Source of the DNA: Neisseriales bacterium
Lineage (GTDB): Bacteria > Pseudomonadota > Gammaproteobacteria > Burkholderiales > UBA11063
DNA length: 10,191 nt
NCBI GenBank assembly: GCA_008017145.1
Contig: SSGY01000185.1
Span: 1-10,191, forward strand
Direction: 5' to 3'
Position 1 is the first letter of the stretch; every line of letters begins with the position of its first letter. The notes under the pieces were generated by a model that saw only the letters and a program-made list of their open reading frames with translations, was not told the DNA's origin and did no database searches. The position numbers and the translations under genes are program-made. This document shows, in pieces, positions 6,792 through 10,191 of the stretch.

Positions 6792-7997
6792 TTAGTTTAC
6801 TGCAAAAGATTGAGAAGCGCCACCAATCAATGAAGTAGCAGTTGCACCGCTAGTTCCACCGTTAGTTTGAACTGTAACTGCACCAGTAGCACCAGTCAAT
6901 GCTGTATTTGTCCAAGCAGTAGCACCAGTACGAAGTACATATACTGAACCATTAGTTGTACCAACCCATACATTACCAGCAGCATCAACATAAGATGAAC
7001 TGATTGCTGAAGTGCTAGGAACATTAGTGAACGTAACTTGAGTAGTACCATTAGTAGTAGTTTGTGCTGCACCTGAAGTTGTATTCAAGAAACCATTACC
7101 AGTTGGTGTACCATTGTTATAGTAACCAGTTACACGGTAGATATTAGTAGTACCAGTACCAACATTCCAATAACCAATTAAAGTATTGCCAGTATTTAAT
7201 GTACTAGGGAAACTAAGGTTGTTTACGTTACCCGCAGTATATTTACCAGCAGGAGCTTGTGAAGATAAGTTAGTCCAAGTACCAGTAGAGCCGCTCAATA
7301 CACATACTTTACCAGTTTGAGTACCAAAGCTGATATAACCTACATTTTGTGTTACAGTAGCGCTGATTGTTGAAGCATTGTCAGCACTAACCACACCAGA
7401 ACACCCTGTTAAAGCTAAACTGAATCTCGGAGCTGAAGTAGGGTTTGGAGATACTACAACGATACTTTCATTTGTTCCAAAAGCCAAGCCATGTGGATAT
7501 ACACCAGCAGTAGTAGATGACTCTACAGCAATAAGATTTGTTGTAGCAACAGTTGATTCATAAGTGTATGATTCAGCAGTAGTTGCTACGGCTTGTAGAG
7601 ATTGGCTTTGCGATGATTGAGCTACAGGCGTTAAAACGTAAGTCAATGTATTTGCACCACTTGGTAGGCTAACCACAATATTGCTACCGCTTGCAGCTAC
7701 TTTTACTGCTGACGTTGTACCTGGAGTTGCCGCAATTGCCGCACTCAAACTTGCTGGTATTGCCAGAGTTGTATAACCAGAAGCTCCTGGTAGAGCAATT
7801 TGGTTAGCGCTAAGATTAAATGCAGCGCCTGAAGCAGAACCTGCAGGGATAGTGAAACCTGCTGGAGGAGTAACTGGTGATGCAGAAGGAGCCGCAGGTC
7901 CACTTGCTGGAGTTGAGCTGCTGCTACCAGATGAACATGCAACTACAGCGCCACCAACTAAACCAAGAGCTAGTAAATTAACTAAAATTTTTTTCAT
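6792..7997 (-). CDS. low-charge lipoprotein with beta-propeller-like repeats
   Basis: No named family is recognised. The 401-residue protein begins MKKILVNLLALGLVGGAVVAC: a short lipoprotein signal with the lipobox VVAC and the lipidated Cys21. A flexible linker rich in S, P, A and G follows to about residue 57. The mature chain is dominated by S, T, G, A, N and V, with only about 12 charged residues in 381. Two stretches resemble propeller blades: YISFGTQTGKVCVLSGSTGTW (221-241) and NVWVGTTNGSVYVLRTGATAW (342-362), sharing the pattern G-T-x-x-G-x-V-x-V-L-x-x-x-x-x-x-W; IYRVTGYYNNGTPTGNG (286-302) may be another. Cys199 and Cys232 could form a disulfide. The absence of Asp after Cys21 suggests outer-membrane sorting by the Lol rule. 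An AGGGAA ribosome site 6 bases before the ATG and an extended -10 promoter support good expression. A role as a surface or adhesion lipoprotein partnered with the downstream barrel is a guess. Confidence 0.8.
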   Translation of the reverse strand: MKKILVNLLALGLVGGAVVACSSGSSSSTPASGPAAPSASPVTPPAGFTIPAGSASGAAFNLSANQIALPGASGYTTLAIPASLSAAIAATPGTTSAVKVAASGSNIVVSLPSGANTLTYVLTPVAQSSQSQSLQAVATTAESYTYESTVATTNLIAVESSTTAGVYPHGLAFGTNESIVVVSPNPTSAPRFSLALTGCSGVVSADNASTISATVTQNVGYISFGTQTGKVCVLSGSTGTWTNLSSQAPAGKYTAGNVNNLSFPSTLNTGNTLIGYWNVGTGTTNIYRVTGYYNNGTPTGNGFLNTTSGAAQTTTNGTTQVTFTNVPSTSAISSSYVDAAGNVWVGTTNGSVYVLRTGATAWTNTALTGATGAVTVQTNGGTSGATATSLIGGASQSFAVN

Positions 7998-8075
7998 GGA
8001 TTATTCCCTAAAAATATATTAAAAGTGTGAAAGAGTGTTAAATTTGTGAATTAATAATTTACAATTCCAGCTGCA

Positions 8076-8105
8076 ATTATAGCACGGGATTTAATTGCGG
8101 AGCAA
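8076..8105 (-). promoter_or_regulatory. extended -10 promoter of the lipoprotein gene
   Basis: The minus strand reads TTGCTC, 18 bases, then TATAAT. The -10 box is a perfect consensus and is preceded by TGC, the extended -10 signal, which can compensate for the poor -35 box (3 of 6). The start of transcription would be near 8069, leaving a leader of about 70 bases before the AGGGAA ribosome site. Confidence 0.6.
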
Positions 8106-8122
8106 GTTTTTTGAATGTAGAT

Positions 8123-8131
8123 TGCGATAAT
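8123..8131 (+). promoter_or_regulatory. possible extended -10 promoter for guaC
   Basis: TGCGATAAT (with the T at 8123) fits the extended -10 form TGn plus a 5-of-6 -10 box. No good -35 box is seen 17 bases before it. Transcription would start near 8138 and give a leader of about 170 bases. A second, weaker -10-like TAAAAT at 8271-8276 lies much closer to guaC but has no -35 at proper spacing, so the real start is uncertain. Confidence 0.3.
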
Positions 8132-8161
8132 ACAGTCACTTACATCAGAATTGTCCACTTG

Positions 8162-8183
8162 ACTGTTGGTGTTTTGCAACAGT
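8162..8183 (+). promoter_or_regulatory. 7-bp inverted repeat in the guaC leader
   Basis: ACTGTTG pairs exactly with CAACAGT across the 8-base loop GTGTTTTG. There is no T tract directly after it, so it is not an intrinsic terminator. It could be a regulator binding site or an RNA hairpin. Confidence 0.4.
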
Positions 8184-8222
8184 GATAGGATGTGCGCGGG
8201 CTATTGGTTTAAAATGCCATGT

Positions 8223-8250
8223 TTAGATTGCGAGTCGTCGCTTTGTCTAA
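8223..8250 (+). promoter_or_regulatory. interrupted hairpin in the guaC leader
   Basis: TTAGA pairs with TCTAA (outer stem) and GCGA with TCGC (inner stem) around the loop GTCG, with an internal loop of TT against TTTG. The fold is short and could be chance. If the transcript starts near 8138 it sits about 60 bases before the guaC ATG. Confidence 0.35.
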
Positions 8251-8281
8251 TCTTCGTCACACCTTTGCGGTAAAATAATGC

Positions 8282-8303
8282 TATAGGATATTTTATAGGA
8301 TAT
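8282..8303 (+). repeat. 10-bp direct repeat overlapping the guaC ribosome site
   Basis: TATAGGATAT occurs at 8282-8291 and again at 8294-8303, a 12-base period. The second copy supplies the AGGA that lies 8 bases before the guaC ATG at 8309; the first copy places a second AGGA 12 bases further upstream. This arrangement supports the chosen start and may reflect a small tandem duplication. Confidence 0.55.
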
Positions 8304-8308
8304 ATATA

Positions 8309-9292
8309 ATGTTTAAGAATATAGTAGCTCGGGAATATAATTATCAAGATGTTTATCTGCGTCCACGTCATACTTTGGTGAATAGCCGTAAAGAGTGTGA
8401 TACATCGGTAGTTTTTGGTGGGCATAAATTTGTCATGCCAGTTTATCCCTCAAATATGAAGTCGGTAGTTTCTGCTGATACTTGCGAATTTATGGCTCGT
8501 AGAGGGTGGTTTTATACCATGCATCGTTTTAATGTCGATCAAGTTGAGTTTGTCCGTCATATGCAGGAAAATGGTTTGATTGCATCAATCAGTATTGGAG
8601 TTAATGATGATACGATTGATCAGTTGAAACAATTGCAGGTTGCAGGACTTACACCAGAATTTATGACTTTGGATATTGCCAATGCATGGTGTCCTAAAGC
8701 TGAAAAAATGATTAAATATGTAAAAGATCACTTTAATTCATTTCTGATTGTTGGTAATATTGCATCACGTGATGCTGCTGCTGAGATTCATGCTTGGGGT
8801 GCTGATGCGCTTAAAGCTGGGATTGCTGGGGGTAAAGTTTGTATCACCAAAAATAAGACTGGATTTCATCGCCCAATGGTAAGCACTGTACTTGATTGCG
8901 CTAGTTATACTTATGAAGCTGGCGTACCGTTGATTGCAGATGGTGGCGTGGTTGAGCATGGTGATATTGCCAAAGCCTTTGCTTGTGGTGCAACTATGGT
9001 TATGGCGGGCAGTTTATTTGCTGGCTATGATCAATCAGCGGGTAATATTATTGAGGTCACTCTTGATGGTCGTTCATTGCCACGGGCATATAAAGAATAT
9101 TACGGTTCGGCATCGCAGTATAATAAAGGTGAATACAAAAATGTCGAAGGTAAAAAAATCTTGATTGATTATCGGGGCAATATGGAGCGCTTGTTGGTTG
9201 AGCTTCAAGAAGATTTACAATCCTCAATCAGCTATGTGGGTGGTACTAAAACTGCGGATTTGATTAATGCGGAAATTATCGCGATTAATTAA
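8309..9292 (+). CDS. guaC: GMP reductase
   Basis: GuaC converts GMP to IMP and ammonia with NADPH, returning guanine nucleotides to the purine pool. The 327-residue protein is a TIM barrel without CBS domains, as in GMP reductases and unlike most IMP dehydrogenases. It is closest, from memory, to the Bacillus-type enzyme: MHRF at residues 71-74, ASISIGV at 92-98, GLTPEFMTLDIA at 113-124, IVGNIASRDAA at 147-157, the catalytic loop GKVCITK at 175-181 with Cys178, KTGF at 183-186, IADGGV at 209-214, GDIAKAF at 218-224, GATMVMAGSLFAG at 227-239, EYYGSASQYNKGE at 263-275, and DLQSSISYVGGTK at 302-314. The loop before the cysteine reads GIAGGKVC, where the family usually has GIGPGKVC. An AGGA 8 bases before the ATG supports the start. 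Its own leader and terminator make it a single-gene unit. Confidence 0.92.
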   Translation: MFKNIVAREYNYQDVYLRPRHTLVNSRKECDTSVVFGGHKFVMPVYPSNMKSVVSADTCEFMARRGWFYTMHRFNVDQVEFVRHMQENGLIASISIGVNDDTIDQLKQLQVAGLTPEFMTLDIANAWCPKAEKMIKYVKDHFNSFLIVGNIASRDAAAEIHAWGADALKAGIAGGKVCITKNKTGFHRPMVSTVLDCASYTYEAGVPLIADGGVVEHGDIAKAFACGATMVMAGSLFAGYDQSAGNIIEVTLDGRSLPRAYKEYYGSASQYNKGEYKNVEGKKILIDYRGNMERLLVELQEDLQSSISYVGGTKTADLINAEIIAIN

Positions 9293-9321
9293 ATTTCTCA
9301 AGTGTATATTTTCTTATCGCT

Positions 9322-9355
9322 ATACCCCTTTGGTAATCAATTAAAGGGGTATTTT
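9322..9355 (+). terminator. intrinsic terminator of guaC
   Basis: ATACCCCTTT (9322-9331) pairs with AAAGGGGTAT (9343-9352) in a 10-bp stem around an 11-base loop, followed by TTTT, then CAG and TTTTT. It lies 29 bases past the guaC stop. The opposite strand has no T run after the stem, so it is a weaker stop for the convergent channel gene, which ends at 9372. Confidence 0.85.
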
Positions 9356-9371
9356 CAGTTTTTAATCTAAA

Positions 9372-10191
9372 TTAAGCTAAGCCTAATCTTTTGATTTCGG
9401 CTGCGGCAAGTAAGTGTGGAGCAATAACAATGTCAGCGCCAGCTAATTTGGCTTTGGCAATATTTTCTTCGTAATAAATCCGAGCTAATATTTGGGGCTT
9501 ATTGGCTGTTGGGTGATTAGTTAAGAATTCAGTGACATTCATAATTGCAAATATTGTATCAGAGTCATTTTCAAAGTTAATTATAATCAGACTTGCTTCA
9601 GAGATTCGTGCTCTTATTAGAATATTTCTATTACCAGGGTAAGGTGAGATTAATAATCGTTCATTTTCTTGTAATATTTCCCGATCAGTATCCATGTTTT
9701 TGCTATTATCAATCACGATGAACTCTTTGCCTGACTGTTTATAGCCTTCAATTAATATCTTAGCCAAGATTCCATAGCCTAGTAAGACAACGTGGTTAGT
9801 CATTGAAATTTTTCCTTTATTGATGTTAAATAATAAGCGACGTAATTTGTTATTAAATAGATATGCAACTAGTGTAACTCCCGAAGTGAACATTATTAAA
9901 CCCATCATAATCATGGAAATTACGAAGTATTTAGCCATTGTAGTGAGAGGATAAATCTCCCCAAAGCCGACTGTGCTATAAGTTTCAATACAAAAATAAA
10001 CCGCATCATTGATCGTGTATATTCCATGGAATTCATTTCTTAGGACATAAGAGCCTAAAATACCATAGATTAAGGCAAAAATTAAAAAAGCAAAAGCAAA
10101 TACAAAACCATAAGACAAATACAGTGGTTTGGTAAATATACGGGAACAGACGATTAATAGCGCCAGCGATGCAATTAGTAGAACATTGCTA
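9372..10191 (-). CDS. Kch-like potassium channel with RCK/TrkA-N domain, 5' truncated by the window
   Basis: The frame stays open past the TTG at 10116-10118 to the window edge (NVLLIASLALLIVCSRIFTK, another hydrophobic segment), so the N-terminus is missing. The visible part has at least three membrane segments: that one, FVFAFAFLIFALIYGILGSY, and YFVISMIMMGLIMFTSGVTL. Between the last two is the pore helix and selectivity filter CIETYSTVGFGEIYP (filter TVGFGE at 9957-9974). A cytoplasmic Rossmann-like RCK domain follows: NHVVLLGYGILAKILIEG, then VIDN, and ADIVIAPHLLAAAEI near the end. The layout matches E. coli Kch, an inner-membrane K+ channel whose RCK domain gates the pore. The Rossmann motif is GYGILA, not the full GxGxxG, so nucleotide binding is uncertain. 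It is convergent with guaC. The family is well supported; the ligand and voltage sensing cannot be judged from this fragment. Confidence 0.88.
   Translation of the reverse strand, partial: SNVLLIASLALLIVCSRIFTKPLYLSYGFVFAFAFLIFALIYGILGSYVLRNEFHGIYTINDAVYFCIETYSTVGFGEIYPLTTMAKYFVISMIMMGLIMFTSGVTLVAYLFNNKLRRLLFNINKGKISMTNHVVLLGYGILAKILIEGYKQSGKEFIVIDNSKNMDTDREILQENERLLISPYPGNRNILIRARISEASLIIINFENDSDTIFAIMNVTEFLTNHPTANKPQILARIYYEENIAKAKLAGADIVIAPHLLAAAEIKRLGLA

Larger units (their letters stand above)
7998..8308. other. divergent intergenic control region
   Basis: These 311 bases separate the lipoprotein start (minus strand) from the guaC start (plus strand). I see no credible protein gene in it. 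It holds a promoter toward each side, two small inverted repeats in the guaC leader and a short direct repeat next to the guaC ribosome site. No known riboswitch or named operator was recognised. Confidence 0.6.

Noticed and set aside
7378..7563. 61-codon frame on the plus strand
   Set aside because: It is antisense to the lipoprotein gene, with no Shine-Dalgarno or promoter, and its protein has no recognisable feature.
7745..7942. Leucine- and glutamine-rich 65-codon frame on the minus strand
   Set aside because: It is a shifted reading of the GC-richer, repetitive 5' part of the lipoprotein gene; low complexity and no ribosome site.
8095..8112. TTGC-GGA-GCAA followed by six T as an intrinsic terminator
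   Set aside because: The stem has only 4 bp with a 3-base loop, and no gene on the plus strand ends nearby. The same bases include the -35 region of the lipoprotein promoter.
8201..8425. 74-codon minus-strand frame across the guaC start
   Set aside because: It overlaps the start of guaC, covers the guaC leader antisense and encodes an unstructured mixture of residues. It looks like a chance frame in AT-rich DNA.
8309..9292. IMP dehydrogenase (GuaB) as the identity of this TIM-barrel gene
   Set aside because: No CBS domains are present, the length is about 327 residues, and the MHRF, KVCITK and QSSISYVGGTK text follows GMP reductase.
10116..10118. TTG as the start codon of the potassium channel gene
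   Set aside because: The same frame continues open and hydrophobic to the window edge, and Kch-type channels have more membrane segments before the pore. The gene is truncated by the window and does not start here.

Overview
The window comes from the chromosome of an AT-rich Gram-negative bacterium. The evidence is nucleotide-sugar genes of the proteobacterial O-antigen/capsule type, a beta-barrel outer-membrane protein with a signal peptide, a lipobox lipoprotein and a Kch-type potassium channel. The base composition looks like roughly 40% G+C by eye (not computed). I cannot name the genus. A low-GC beta- or gammaproteobacterium is my best guess.

Region 1 (1-5147, plus strand) is the 3' end of a surface-polysaccharide cluster. 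Six genes sit head to tail with gaps of 23 bases or less and two 1-base stop/start overlaps. They are the tail of a WlbA/WbpB-type UDP-sugar 3-oxidase, then rmlA, rmlC, rmlB and rmlD, then a WbpO/TviB-type UDP-N-acetylhexosamine 6-dehydrogenase. The four rml genes make dTDP-L-rhamnose from glucose-1-phosphate and dTTP. The dehydrogenase and the oxidase are two steps of a UDP-GlcNAc to diaminouronic-acid route. The glycan is therefore predicted to contain rhamnose and an N-acetylated (possibly 2,3-diamino) hexuronic acid. An 18-bp hairpin closes the cluster and also serves the convergent gene beyond it.

Region 2 (5156-7997, minus strand) holds two exported envelope proteins of unknown function. 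The promoter-proximal gene encodes a lipoprotein very poor in charged residues, with beta-propeller-like repeats. The distal gene encodes an outer-membrane protein made of two homologous beta-barrel-like halves. A compact intrinsic terminator lies between them, so the barrel gene may be expressed by partial read-through. This pair is the least explained part of the window.

Region 3 (7998-8308) is a divergent control region. It has a good extended -10 promoter for the lipoprotein, a weaker one facing guaC, and a guaC leader with two small hairpins and a 10-bp direct repeat.

Region 4 (8309-10191) has guaC (GMP reductase) on the plus strand, ended by a hairpin. Convergent to it is a Kch-like potassium channel with an RCK domain, whose N-terminus lies beyond the right edge. 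I saw no RNA genes, insertion sequences, CRISPR arrays or phage genes. No complete new system is evident. The duplicated barrel/lipoprotein pair and the altered GuaC active-site loop are the best leads.
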